Of a DNA stretch of 64,000 bases, positions 43,801 through 52,549 are shown one piece after another. The notes beneath the pieces are model-generated. The model had not been told where the DNA came from. It made no database searches and was given only the letters and a program-made list of their open reading frames with translations. This DNA comes from DATEPR01 sp036502345. GTDB lineage: Bacteria; Actinomycetota; Actinomycetes; Mycobacteriales; Pseudonocardiaceae. The stretch spans positions 1-64,000 of the forward strand of contig DASXYT010000242.1 of assembly GCA_036502345.1 (NCBI GenBank). The letters run 5' to 3'. Position numbers and translations under genes: made by a program. Positions within the stretch are counted from its first letter, which is position 1; every line of letters starts with the position of its first letter.

Positions 43801-46800
43801 GCGACGTGCCGGCCAGGCCCCGGGACGCGCGGTGCTGGGCGATGGCGTCCAGCACCGTGTTGGCTGCCGCGTAGTTGGCCTGCCCCGCCGTGCCGGTGAT
43901 ACCGGAGACGGAGGAGAACAGGACGAACGCGGCGAGGTCCATGCCCTCGGTCAGTTCGTGCAGTGCCCGCGCGGCGTCGGCCTTGGGCCGCAGCACCTCG
44001 GCCAGCCCCGTCTCGGTCAGCGACTCGACGGTCGCGTCGGCCAGCACACCGGCGGCGTGCACCACGGCGGTCAGCGGGTGCTGGTCGGACACGTCGGCGA
44101 CGAGCCGGGACAACACGTCGCGATCGGCGACGTCGGCGGCGGCGATGGTGACCGCCTCCGCACCCAGCGAGGCCAACTCGGCAGTGAGTTCGGCGGCGCC
44201 GGACGCGGCAGGACCGCTCCGGCTGACCAGCAGCAGGTGCCGCACGCCGTACGCGGTCACCAGGTGCCGGGCGAACAGGGCACCAAGACCGCCGGTGCCG
44301 CCGGTGATCAGCACCGTGCCGGCCGGGTCGAGGCGCGGGGCCACCGTGCCGGCCGGGCGGCAGCGGACGAGCCGGGGAACGTGGATCTCGCCGGCGCGAA
44401 CGGCCGACTGGGGCTCCCCGGTGGCCACAGCGGCGGGCAGCAGGGCGGTCGCCGCATCGTCGGCATCGAGGTCGGCGACGAGCACCCGGCCGGGGTGCTC
44501 GGACTGCACCGAGCGGACCAGTCCCCAGATCCCGGCGGCGGCCAGATCCACGTCGTCGGTGGGGCGCACAGCGATGGCGTTCCGCGTGACCAGCAGCAGC
44601 CGGGCGTCGGCCGTGCTGCCGTCGGCAAGCCATCCCTGGACCAGGCGCAGGGCGGCCTGCGGGGTGTCGACGTCGGCGACGACGATGTCGGCTGCCGTGC
44701 CGCTGCCGTGGTCGGCCCAGGTCAGGGACAGGTCCTCGGCCGGGGTGGGCACGACCGGCCAGTCCACTGTGAACAGTGCGTCGGCGACACCGCCGGTTGC
44801 GGCCGCGATGCGCTTCCTGAGCACCGGCCGCAGCGCCAGCGACCCGACCGTGGCCACGAGCGTGCCGTCCGGCTCGGCGAGCACCACAGCCGTGGTGCCG
44901 TCGGCATTGGGCGTGCTGCGCACCCTGAGTTCGGTCGCGCCGCTGGTGTGCAGGGTGACGTCGATCCAGTTGAACGGCAGGTGGATGCGCTCGGTGTCCC
45001 CGTCGGGCGCGGCGCCGAGGACGAGTGCGTGCAGTGCCATGTCCAGCAATGCCGGGTGCACGCGGTACCGCTGCGCACTCCCCCGCACCGGCTCGGGCAG
45101 CCGGATCTCGGCGAAGGTCGACGTGCCGCGCCGCCACACCGACGTCAGGCCCTGGAAGGCGGAACCGTAGTGGTAGCCGAGTTCCGCGAGGCGCGGGTAC
45201 ACGTCGTCCACCGGTTGCGCGGTCGCGCCGTCGGGCGGCCAGGTGGCGAGTTCGTCCGGCTCGGCGGGCCGTTCGTCGGCGGGCAGCAGGACACCGGTGG
45301 CGTGCCGGGTCCACGCGCGGGTCGCGCCCTCTTCCGGCCGGGCGTGGATCGTGACGGCGCGCTGACCTGCCGCGTCCGCCGCGGCAACGGCCACCTGGAG
45401 CTGGAGGGCGGCGTGCTCGGGCAGCAGCAGCGGGTTTTCCAGCGTCAGCTCGCCCACGGTCGGGACACCGAGCCGGTCGCCTGCGGCGACGGCCAGTTCG
45501 AGGAACACCGTGGCCGGCACGACGGCGCTGCCCGCGATCATGTGGTCGGCCAGCCACGGGTGGGCCGACCGCGAGACACGTCCGGTGAACACGGCGTCGG
45601 CGCGGTCGGCGTAGTCGACCTCACCGGCCAGCAGCGGGTGATCGGCGGGGTCGAGTCCCAGCGAGCGGGCGTCGGTGCTGGCCACGGGGTGCTGCCAGAA
45701 GTGGTCCCGCTGGAAGGCGTACGTGGGCAGCGGTGCCGGCGTGGCCGCCGGGAAGAACGAGCCCGCGCGCAGCGGTGCACCGTGCACGTGTGCCACGGCC
45801 AGGCCTGCGCTGAGGGTCTCGCCCTCGTCGTGCCCCGCCCGCAGCAGCGGGACCACGGTGACGGTCTCGCTGTCCACGGCGCCCGCTGCCATGGGGGTGA
45901 GGACGGCGTCCGGGCCGACCTCGATGAACACCGTGGCACCCAGAGTGACCAGTCGACGGGCAGCGTCGGCGAACAACACGGTGTCCCGGATCTGCCTGGT
46001 CCAGTAGTCCGGCGAGGTCAGTTGCTCGACGGTGGCCCGCTCGCCGGTCACCGTCGAGACGATCGGGATGCGGGGTGCACCGAGGTCGAGACCGGCGACG
46101 ACCGCACGGAAGTCGTCCAGGATGTCGTCCATGTGCTGGGAGTGGAAGGCGTGGCTCACGGTCAGCCTGCGCACGCGCCTGCCAGCCTCGCGCCACAGCG
46201 CGGCAACGTGTTCGGCCTCGGCGTCGTCGCCAGACACGACCACCGACCGTGGTCCGTTCACGGCGGCCAGGCAGACCCGGTCCGCCCGGTCGACCAGCGA
46301 ACGCAGCACCTCGTCCGGCTCGGCCTCGATCGCGATCATCGCGCCACCGGCCCGGGCGGCCTGCATCAGCCTGCCGCGAGCGGCGACGAGGCGGGCGGCG
46401 TCGGGCAGCGAGAACACGCCTGCCACGTGGGCCGCGCCGAGCTCGCCGATCGAGTGGCCGGCCAGCAGGCCCGGCACGGTGCCGTGGTGTTCGAGGAGCC
46501 GGCACAGGGCCGTCTCCAGCGCGAACAGCGCGGGCTGGGTGTACGAGGTGAGATGCAGCAGGCGGCCCGGCGCGCTGTCCGCATCGGCGAACATGATGTC
46601 GCGCAACGGTTCGTCCAGCAGGCCGTCGAAGGCCGCGCAGATCTCGTCGAGCGCGGCGGCGAAGACGGGGTGGGCCGCGTACAGCTCGCGGCCCATGCCG
46701 GCGCGCTGGGCGCCCTGGCCGGTGAACAGGAAGGCCGTGCGCCCTGCGTCGACCGCCGAGCCGAGACGCAGGTTCGGTGCGGTGGCGCCGGTCGCGACGG

Positions 46801-49800
46801 CGGCCAGACCGGCCCGCAGGTCGGCCGTACCACAGCCGAGGATCACGGCCCGGTGCTCGAAGGTCGAGCGCGTCGTGGCGAGGGCGAGCCCGATGTCGTC
46901 GGGATCCGCGTCGGACGTGTCGAGGTGCGTCAGCAGGCGTGCGGCCTGGGCCCGCAACGCGGTGGCACCGCGTGCGCTGAGCACCCACGGGGTCGGCAGG
47001 TCGCCGGTCGGTGCGGCACCGGCCGGGTGCCCGGTGGGCGCGCCATCGGGAGCCTGCTCCAGGATCAGGTGGGCGTTCGTGCCGCTGATCCCGAAGGAGG
47101 ACACCCCCGCCCGTCGCGGGCGACCCATCTCGGGCCATTCCCGCTGCGATGACAGCAGGCTCAGCCCACTGTTCGCCCAGTCCACATGGGACGACGGCGG
47201 GTCGGCGTGCAGCGAACGGGGCAACACACCGGTCCGCAGCGCACCGACCATCTTGATCACACCACCGACACCGGCCGCGGCCTGGGCATGACCGATGTTC
47301 GACTTCAGCGAACCCACGAACAGCGCGGTCTCCCGATCCCGCCCGTACACCGAGGCCAACGCGTCGGCCTCGATCGGGTCACCCAACACCGTTCCGGTGC
47401 CGTGTGCCTCCACCGCGTCCACATCGGCGGCGGACAGACCGGCGGCCGCCAAGGCGGCCCGGATCACAGCCTCCTGCGACGGACCGTGCGGCGCGGTCAG
47501 ACCGTTGGACGCACCGTCCTGGTTGACGGCGCTGCCCCGCACCACCGCGAGGACCTGATGTCCCCGCCGCAGCGCGTCGGACAGCCGCTCCACCAGGACC
47601 AGGCCGACGCCCTCGGCCCAACCCGTACCGTCCGCACCGGCACCGAACGGCTTGCAACGACCGTCCACCGCCAACCCCCGCTGCCGCGAGAACTCCACGA
47701 ACATCCCCGGCGCGGACATCACCGTGGCGCCACCCGCCAGGGCCAGATCGCATTCGCCGGACCGCAGTGAGCGGACAGCAAGGTGCAGCGCCACCAACGA
47801 CGACGAGCACGCCGTGTCGACGGTCAGCGCTGGCCCGGTCAGGCCGAGTTGGTAGGCGATGCGTCCGGACGCGACGCTGGTGGTGGTGCCGGTCAGCACG
47901 TGGCCGTGGGTGGCCTCGGGTGCCTCGGTCATCCTCGGCCCGTACTCCATGGCCGTCGCGCCGACGAAGACACCGGTGCCGCTACCGTGCAACGACTTCG
48001 GGTCGATGCCGGCCCGCTCGACCGCCTCCCACGCGGTCTCCAGCAGCAGCCGCTGCTGCGGATCCATCGCCTCGGCCTCACGCGGGGAGATGCCGAAGAA
48101 CGCAGCGTCGAACTCGCCCGCGTCGTAGAGGAAACCGCCGTGCCGCACGGTACTGCGGCCCGGCCGACCGGGGTCCGGGTCGTAGAGGTCGGCGGCCCAG
48201 CCACGGTTGGTCGGGAACTCACCGACCGCGTCCACGCCGTCGGCCACCAGCCGCCACAGGTCCTCCGGCGAGGACACCCCACCGGGGAAACGACACGCCA
48301 TCCCCACGATCGCGATCGGCTCGTCGTCCCGAATCGTCAGCGCGGGCCGGGATTCGACCGGAGCGGCGTCCCGTTGTTCCGACTCGACGAACGCGATCAG
48401 CGCGGCGGGCGTCGGGTGGGCGTAGAGCAGGCCGCTCGGCAGCGCCAGGCCGGTGGCCTGCGCCAGCGCGGTCCGCAGCTCGGTGGCCATCAGCGAGGTG
48501 AAACCGAGGTCCCGGAACGCGGTGTGCTCCGGGACCCGCTCGCCCGGCTCGCTGCCGAGTACGGCGGCGATGTGCGCGTTCACCAGTTCCTCGACGCCGA
48601 GATCGGCCACTGCGTGCCGCGGTTCGGCGGTCTCGGCCGGACGCGGGGCGGGCGCGGCGGTCGTGCCGGCCTCGAACCAGTAGTGCTTCCGCTGGAAGGC
48701 GTAGGTGGGCAGCTCGATGTGTGCGCGGCCGTGGTCCGCGCCGCTGACCGCCGTCCAGTCGACGGCGTGGCCACGGACGTGGGCCTGCGCGATCGAGTTG
48801 AGGGCCGTGGTCACGTCGGACCGGCCGGCGCGCAGCACCGGGACGGCGACGACAGCGCCGACGCAGGCGGCCGCGTGCGTGGCGAGCACCCCGTCGGGAC
48901 CGAGCTCCAGCAGTGTGGTGACGCCCTCGGCGGCCAGCGTGCCGACCGCGGCCATGAAGCGCACCGGCCTGCGGACCTGTTCGACCCAGTAGTCGGGCGA
49001 CATGAGCTGTGCCGCGGTGGCCAGTGCGCCGGTGACCGTGGACACGACGGGCAGCACCGGCGGCGCGTAGCGCAGCGAGCCGATCGCGGCCCGGAACTCG
49101 TCGAGCATGGCGTCCATGTGCGGCGAGTGGAACGCGTGGCTCACGTCGAGTCGCTTCGTCCTGCGGCCACGCCCGGCGAACACGGCGGAGACGCGGTCGG
49201 CGGCCTCGGCGTCCCCGGAGATCACCACGGAGTCGGGACCGTTGACGGCCGCGACGGCCAGCCGACCGGCCTCGGCGCGCAGCAGCTCGGTCACCTCGTC
49301 CTCGGTCGCCTGCACGGCCACCATGGCACCGCCGCCCGGCAGTGCCTGCATCAGCCGGGCACGAGCCGCGACCAGGCGGGCCGCGTCGGGCAGCGAGAAC
49401 ACCCCGGCGACGTGGGCGGCGCTGACCTCGCCGATCGAGTGGCCTGCCACGTGGTCCGGGCGCACGCCGCACGACTCCAGCAGCCGGAACAGCGCCACCT
49501 CGACCGCGAACAGGGCGGGCTGGGTGAAACCGGTGCGGTCCAGGTCCGGCCCGCCCTCGGCGATCACGTCGGCCAGCGGCCGGTCCAGGAGCGGATCGAG
49601 CTGCGCGGCGACCTCGTCGAAGGCCTCGGCGTACCGGGGGAAGGCCTCGTAGAGGCCGCTGCCCATGCCGGCCCGCTGCGCGCCCTGCCCTGTGAAGACG
49701 AAGCCGAGCCGACCCGGTGCCACCACACCGGACACGACCGAGGCCGACGGCGTGCCATCGGCCAGCGCGGCCAGTCCGCTCAGCAGGCCGTCGCGGTCCG

Positions 49801-51301
49801 CCGCAGTGACGACAGCGCGGTGGTCGAACACGTCCCGGCGGGTGACCAGGGCGTCGGCGATGGCGGCCGAGGAGTGCTCTGGCCGGTCGATGGCGAAGTC
49901 GCGCAGCCGGGCCGCCTGGGCACGCAGCGCCGCATCGCTGTGCCCGGACACCGGCCACGACACCACGGCGGCGGCACGCGGGGTGGTGCCGGCCGTGGCC
50001 GTGGCTGCCGGCGGCTCGGCCACCACGACGTGGCAGTTGGTGCCGCCCATGCCGAAGGAACTGACGCCGGCCACCAGCGGCCGGTCTTCGCGCGGCCAGG
50101 TGGTGTGCCGCCGCTGGACCGCCAGCCCCAGGCTGGTCAGTTGCACGCCCGGGTTCGGGGTGTCGAAGTTCAGGCTGGCCGGCAGTTGCCGATGCCGGAG
50201 GCTGAGCAGCACCTTGATCAGTCCGGCGATGCCCGCCGCGCTCTCCAGGTGGCCGATGTTGGTCTTCACCGAGCCGATCCGCAGCGCGACGTCGGCGGCC
50301 CGGCCGGTGCCGAGCACCTCGCCCAGCGCCTCGGCCTCGATCGGGTCGCCGACCGGTGTGCCGGTGCCGTGCAACTCGACGTACTGCACGTCCTCGGCCG
50401 CGACGCCGGCCTGCTCGTACGCCGCCCGCAGCACCGCTGCCTGAGCGGCCGAACTCGGCACGGTCAGCCCGTCGGTGGCACCGTCGTTGTTGACCGCGCT
50501 GCCCAGGATCACGCCGTGGATCCGGTCGCCGTCGGCCAGCGCGCAGCGCAGCGGCTTGAGCACGACGACACCGCCGCCCTCGCCGGGCACGAAGCCGTTG
50601 GCCCTGGCGTCCATCGTGTACGTGGTGCCGTCCGGGGACAACGCGCCGAACAGCGTCTCGGCCAGCACGTTGCCGGGCAACAGGTTCAGGTTCACCCCGG
50701 CCGCGATGGCGAGGGTCGACTCGCCGCCGCGCAGGCTGGCGCAGGCCAGGTGGACCGCGGTCAGCGACGAGGACTGCGCGGTGTCCACCGCCAGGCTCGG
50801 CCCGTGCAGGCCGAGGTGGTAGGAGACCCGGTTGGCGATGATCGCCCGGCTGAGGCCGGTCATCGTGTGCTGGGTGATCGCCGTGCCGCCGTGCTGGTGG
50901 ACCAGGGCCGCGTAGTCGTCGCGCAGCGCGCCGACGTAAACGGACGTGCGGCTGGCCCGCAGTGCGGCCGCGACGATCCCGGCGTCCTCGACGGCCTCCC
51001 AGACCAGTTCCAGGACCAGACGCTGCTGCGGGTCCATGGCCGCCGCCTCGCGGGCCGACACGTGGAAGAACGCGGCGTCGAAGTCGCCGACGGCATCGAG
51101 GAAACCGCCCCGCCGTGGTCCGGGGACGCCGTCCCACCGCGCCGGCGGTGCTTCGCCGACGGCGCTGTTCCCGCCGGCCAGCAGCCGCCAGTACGCGGCG
51201 GGGTCGGGAGCCTGGGGGAACCGGCAGGCGATGCCGACGACTGCGACGGCGTCGGCGACGGCATCCGGGACTGGGACGCGGCAGGGCTTCTCGGCGGACA
51301 C
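37802..51301 (-). CDS. Type I modular PKS: KSQ loading module plus two KS-AT-DH-KR-ACP modules
   Basis: About 4500 residues. Loading module: KSQ with Gln in place of Cys (VDTAQSSSL, about 180 counted from 51313), AT with GHSIGEV and HAFHS (malonyl), ACP (LGFTSLM, about 940). Module 1: KS (about 996-1420), AT (GHSIGEL, HAFHS), DH (HMIAGSAVVP, about 1923), KR (TGGTGGLG about 2338, LAD in place of LDD), ACP (LGFDSM). Module 2: KS (from about 2708), AT (GHSVGEL, HAFHS), DH (HTVAGTLLVP), KR (TGATGALG, VDD), ACP (LGFDSL about 4385), then a helical C-terminal docking domain. It should make a hexa-2,4-dienoyl-ACP from three malonyl-CoA. GTG at 51301 chosen for AGGAG upstream; another in-frame GTG lies four codons earlier. 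Confidence 0.93.
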   Translation of the reverse strand: MSAEKPCRVPVPDAVADAVAVVGIACRFPQAPDPAAYWRLLAGGNSAVGEAPPARWDGVPGPRRGGFLDAVGDFDAAFFHVSAREAAAMDPQQRLVLELVWEAVEDAGIVAAALRASRTSVYVGALRDDYAALVHQHGGTAITQHTMTGLSRAIIANRVSYHLGLHGPSLAVDTAQSSSLTAVHLACASLRGGESTLAIAAGVNLNLLPGNVLAETLFGALSPDGTTYTMDARANGFVPGEGGGVVVLKPLRCALADGDRIHGVILGSAVNNDGATDGLTVPSSAAQAAVLRAAYEQAGVAAEDVQYVELHGTGTPVGDPIEAEALGEVLGTGRAADVALRIGSVKTNIGHLESAAGIAGLIKVLLSLRHRQLPASLNFDTPNPGVQLTSLGLAVQRRHTTWPREDRPLVAGVSSFGMGGTNCHVVVAEPPAATATAGTTPRAAAVVSWPVSGHSDAALRAQAARLRDFAIDRPEHSSAAIADALVTRRDVFDHRAVVTAADRDGLLSGLAALADGTPSASVVSGVVAPGRLGFVFTGQGAQRAGMGSGLYEAFPRYAEAFDEVAAQLDPLLDRPLADVIAEGGPDLDRTGFTQPALFAVEVALFRLLESCGVRPDHVAGHSIGEVSAAHVAGVFSLPDAARLVAARARLMQALPGGGAMVAVQATEDEVTELLRAEAGRLAVAAVNGPDSVVISGDAEAADRVSAVFAGRGRRTKRLDVSHAFHSPHMDAMLDEFRAAIGSLRYAPPVLPVVSTVTGALATAAQLMSPDYWVEQVRRPVRFMAAVGTLAAEGVTTLLELGPDGVLATHAAACVGAVVAVPVLRAGRSDVTTALNSIAQAHVRGHAVDWTAVSGADHGRAHIELPTYAFQRKHYWFEAGTTAAPAPRPAETAEPRHAVADLGVEELVNAHIAAVLGSEPGERVPEHTAFRDLGFTSLMATELRTALAQATGLALPSGLLYAHPTPAALIAFVESEQRDAAPVESRPALTIRDDEPIAIVGMACRFPGGVSSPEDLWRLVADGVDAVGEFPTNRGWAADLYDPDPGRPGRSTVRHGGFLYDAGEFDAAFFGISPREAEAMDPQQRLLLETAWEAVERAGIDPKSLHGSGTGVFVGATAMEYGPRMTEAPEATHGHVLTGTTTSVASGRIAYQLGLTGPALTVDTACSSSLVALHLAVRSLRSGECDLALAGGATVMSAPGMFVEFSRQRGLAVDGRCKPFGAGADGTGWAEGVGLVLVERLSDALRRGHQVLAVVRGSAVNQDGASNGLTAPHGPSQEAVIRAALAAAGLSAADVDAVEAHGTGTVLGDPIEADALASVYGRDRETALFVGSLKSNIGHAQAAAGVGGVIKMVGALRTGVLPRSLHADPPSSHVDWANSGLSLLSSQREWPEMGRPRRAGVSSFGISGTNAHLILEQAPDGAPTGHPAGAAPTGDLPTPWVLSARGATALRAQAARLLTHLDTSDADPDDIGLALATTRSTFEHRAVILGCGTADLRAGLAAVATGATAPNLRLGSAVDAGRTAFLFTGQGAQRAGMGRELYAAHPVFAAALDEICAAFDGLLDEPLRDIMFADADSAPGRLLHLTSYTQPALFALETALCRLLEHHGTVPGLLAGHSIGELGAAHVAGVFSLPDAARLVAARGRLMQAARAGGAMIAIEAEPDEVLRSLVDRADRVCLAAVNGPRSVVVSGDDAEAEHVAALWREAGRRVRRLTVSHAFHSQHMDDILDDFRAVVAGLDLGAPRIPIVSTVTGERATVEQLTSPDYWTRQIRDTVLFADAARRLVTLGATVFIEVGPDAVLTPMAAGAVDSETVTVVPLLRAGHDEGETLSAGLAVAHVHGAPLRAGSFFPAATPAPLPTYAFQRDHFWQHPVASTDARSLGLDPADHPLLAGEVDYADRADAVFTGRVSRSAHPWLADHMIAGSAVVPATVFLELAVAAGDRLGVPTVGELTLENPLLLPEHAALQLQVAVAAADAAGQRAVTIHARPEEGATRAWTRHATGVLLPADERPAEPDELATWPPDGATAQPVDDVYPRLAELGYHYGSAFQGLTSVWRRGTSTFAEIRLPEPVRGSAQRYRVHPALLDMALHALVLGAAPDGDTERIHLPFNWIDVTLHTSGATELRVRSTPNADGTTAVVLAEPDGTLVATVGSLALRPVLRKRIAAATGGVADALFTVDWPVVPTPAEDLSLTWADHGSGTAADIVVADVDTPQAALRLVQGWLADGSTADARLLLVTRNAIAVRPTDDVDLAAAGIWGLVRSVQSEHPGRVLVADLDADDAATALLPAAVATGEPQSAVRAGEIHVPRLVRCRPAGTVAPRLDPAGTVLITGGTGGLGALFARHLVTAYGVRHLLLVSRSGPAASGAAELTAELASLGAEAVTIAAADVADRDVLSRLVADVSDQHPLTAVVHAAGVLADATVESLTETGLAEVLRPKADAARALHELTEGMDLAAFVLFSSVSGITGTAGQANYAAANTVLDAIAQHRASRGLAGTSLAWGLWDATHGMGARLTRADLDRWARVGITPLTPAQGLALFDACLAADRPLVVPAALAPARLARDDAPVPHLYRALVRQQPRSATQARPTSGWAVRIAALPEAKRSDAVLDLIRAEAAAVLGHASVSAVDARRTFNDLGFDSMAGVDLRNRLGTSTGLRLTATAVFDHPTPAKLAAHVLSRVADAKPKPVSTTRQQPRARADEPIAIVGMACRFPGGVSSPEDLWRLVADGVDAVGEFPTNRGWDTDRLYDLDPERIGTSYTREGGFLHDADLFDREFFGLSPREAAATDPQQRLLLETAWETFESAGIDPETLRGSNTGVYTGAMYADYASRLARTPEEFEGFLLAGNLSSVLSGRLSYTYGLQGPSVTVDTACSSSLVALHLAVRSLRTGECDLVLAGGVTVMSSPHTFVEFSRQRGLAADGRCKSFGAGADGTGWSEGVGLVLVERLSDARRSGHRVLAVVRGTAVNQDGASNGLTAPHGPSQEAVIRAALADADLSAADVDAVEAHGTGTVLGDPIEAEALAAVYGRGRVGDGRLFVGSLKSNIGHSQAAAGIGGVIKMVGALRAGVLPKSLHADQPSSHVDWEASGLSLLATRRDWPEVGRPRRVGVSSFGISGTNAHLIVEQAPDVAPTVARAATEDTVAWIVTGRTDEAVRAQAARLARHVEDHPEQSVADIGYSLATGRAVLDRGAAALGADRESLLRGLTAVARGETTTSVVLGRKNGAPTKIAFLFTGQGSQRPGMCGDLYPKHPAFAAALDEVCRHLDPRLPRPLKDVLFADADSADAALLDRTVFTQAALFAVELALYRLFEHYGVTPDYLLGHSVGELTAACVAGVLDLPDACALVAERGRLMQAARAGGAMVAVEAAEADVRDRLAPYGDRLGVAAVNGPRAVVISGDADAADEIAAAWRAEGVRTTRLPVSHAFHSSHMDDVLAEFRTVVEGLTLHAPRIPVVSNLTGAVATAAELTSAEYWVRHIREAVRFADGVRCLAEEGVTDYVELGPDAVLTSLARHCLTEEQAGELVPTLRRNRPAEESVARAVALLRLRGVAVDWHAVLPGARQVPLPTYAFQRERYWLQAPEGAVDASGLGMVGTGHPLLGAMVSMADRDVHVFSGRLSAHTHPWLAEHTVAGTLLVPAAAIAELTVHAGGHVGTPTIAELTVSAPLVLPTARGAVALQLTIGEPDESGRRGFTLHARAEDDAAVDGPWTAHAEGTLAAASADPGTGLPVWPPIGAAEVAVADFYDTLADAGYGYGPAFRGLRRAWRGQDELFAEVALPEPLRPEARRHTLHPALLDAALHPLLLDALDTGTPLVPFAWTGVHLHSQGAAVLRVRLRVTGQHTAALTLADGTGAPVATVESLLLRPLERQAGPGLFRVAWTPLSPADGAGRDGAEDLAVIGELSADHGTRYDTPAEFFTAIDAGVPVPATVVLAAVTRPDERDLPTAARSVLERTLSTAQRWLADDRFTASTLLVATRGAVATADEGIADLAAAGVWGLVRTAQTENPGRIVLADLDTSTLPVWLTTVGEPQFAVRENRTLVPRLAPASRPTRAPEPIRWDRGTILITGATGALGRLLGRHLVTEHRASRLLLVSRRGADAPGARQFARELTELGVDVTFAACDTSDRDALAAVLTAIPDEHPLTAVVHAAGVVDDAVFADLTPDRLAAILAAKLDAAWHLHELTRTLNPAAFVLYSSVAGLLGTAGQSGYAAANTFLDALAAHRAALGLPAQSLAWGLWEHTSALSAHLAETDLLRLARNGLLPLSTTDAFGLFDSAPATGEAVLAVTRLDADGLRAAGDAVPPLLHDLAPKPARRPAAPSGPDDGAALAIRLAALPETERDRVLTDLVRGHVAAVLGHGDPAEVGTDRPFQDLGFDSLTALELRNALNRDTGLRLPASLVFDHPTPAAVVRHVLELITVEQPAAGALVAGQLGRLAAEVRRAAVDPAAFALITEELHALLEAAAAAAGALVDGDEAPVDAASDEELFALINNFD

Positions 51302-51347
51302 GTGACTCCTCACTCGACTTCGTTGGCCTGGTACGGGACCGGGCCTG

Positions 51348-52514
51348 CTACCACTCCACCCGCAGGGCCTTCAGGCCACGGATGGAAAGGCCTTCCTTCC
51401 ACACCACCGCATCGGGCCCCGACGCGATGCGCAGCGCGGGGAACCGGCGCAGCAGCCGGTCCAGCACGATGCGCAACTGGAGGCGCGCCAGCGGCGCGCC
51501 GAGACAGCGGTGCAGGCCGTGCCCGAACGTCAGGTGCACACCGTCCTGGCCGTGCGGGCACACCCGCTGCGGCTGCTGCCACGTCCGGCCGTCCCGGTTG
51601 CCGTGCAGCAGCGAGACGACGACCGCCTCACCTGCCTGCACGGTGACGTCGCCGAGCGCGATCGGCTCGACGGCCACCCTGGGGAAGCTCAGCGGTGTCA
51701 CCGGCGTGAAGCGCAGCAGGTCGTCCACGGTGGGGTCCAGCAGTTCGGGCCGGGCACGCAGTTCCTCGTGGGCGACGGGATCGGACAGCAACGCCAGCAC
51801 GGAAAGGCCGATCTGGCCGACGGTGGTCTCGTACCCGGCCATCAGCAGGGTGAGGCCGAGGGTCAGCAGCTCCCGCTGGGACAGTTGGCCGTCGTCCTGC
51901 GCCGCGATCATCACGGTGAGCAGGTCATCGTCGGCACGGCCGCGCTTCTGCTCGATCAGGTCACCCATGTACTCGACCAGTTCGATGCGGCGCCGGGACT
52001 TCTCCTGCGGCGTGCTGGCCGAGATGTCGAACAGCACCTCGACCCAGTCGCGGAAGACGCCTCTGTCCTGCGCCGGGATGCCGACCAGCGAACACAGCAC
52101 GGCCAGCGGCAACGGCGTCGCGAGTTCCGCGACGAGATCGGCGCCCGGCCCTGCCGCGGCGAGCCCGTCCAGGTACTCGTCGGCGAGGCGCTCGATGGCC
52201 GGTGCCATCGCGGCGACCTTGCGCGAACTGAACGCGCCACCCACCACGCGCCGCAGCCGGCTGTGCTCCTTGCCGTCCATGCTCATCATGGCGTCCGGCG
52301 CGGGCTGGGCGTCGTTGAACCTCGGGGCCCTCGGCCGGACCGCCTCGGCCCGGCTGAACCGCTGGTCGGCCAGTACCTGGCGGCCGAGGGCGTAGTCCCG
52401 GACCAGCCACATCTTGTCGCCCATCGGGGTGACGATCTGGCTGACGCCGGTGTCCTGCTCCGCCATGAAGTCGGGTAGCGGACCCAGGTCGTCGACGCTG
52501 TGTTCGTGTGCCAC
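51348..52514 (-). CDS. Cytochrome P450 with DxxR in place of ExxR
   Basis: 388 residues. I-helix LLMAGYETTVG, heme-binding loop FGHGLHRCLGAPLAR with the axial cysteine near residue 340. The normally invariant ExxR of the K helix reads DLLR (in TVDDLLRFTP), a rare conservative change. Soluble actinomycete type, needing ferredoxin and reductase from elsewhere. Located 46 bases upstream of the PKS gene in the same operon, it most likely hydroxylates the polyketide or the peptide. Alpha-hydroxylation of the C8 acid would feed the FMN oxidase (inference). Confidence 0.92.
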   Translation of the reverse strand: MAHEHSVDDLGPLPDFMAEQDTGVSQIVTPMGDKMWLVRDYALGRQVLADQRFSRAEAVRPRAPRFNDAQPAPDAMMSMDGKEHSRLRRVVGGAFSSRKVAAMAPAIERLADEYLDGLAAAGPGADLVAELATPLPLAVLCSLVGIPAQDRGVFRDWVEVLFDISASTPQEKSRRRIELVEYMGDLIEQKRGRADDDLLTVMIAAQDDGQLSQRELLTLGLTLLMAGYETTVGQIGLSVLALLSDPVAHEELRARPELLDPTVDDLLRFTPVTPLSFPRVAVEPIALGDVTVQAGEAVVVSLLHGNRDGRTWQQPQRVCPHGQDGVHLTFGHGLHRCLGAPLARLQLRIVLDRLLRRFPALRIASGPDAVVWKEGLSIRGLKALRVEW

Positions 52515-52549
52515 CTGCGTGCTCCTTCGGTGATCAGCGCTGGGAATGC

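Noticed and set aside
31451..51301. Repeated near-identical segments as possible mobile elements or repeats
   Set aside because: They are homologous KS, AT, DH and KR domains of a modular PKS, not transposable or tandem repeats.
31451..51301. Methylmalonyl-specific extender units
   Set aside because: All four AT domains show HAFH and none shows YASH, so malonyl-CoA is predicted.
34949..51646. Very long plus-strand open frames opposite the PKS genes (for example 34949-38140, 43589-47152, 47783-51646)
   Set aside because: They are antisense to continuous PKS coding sequence with clear domain motifs; their translations are rich in Arg, Gln and His without family signatures, as expected from GC-rich shadow frames.
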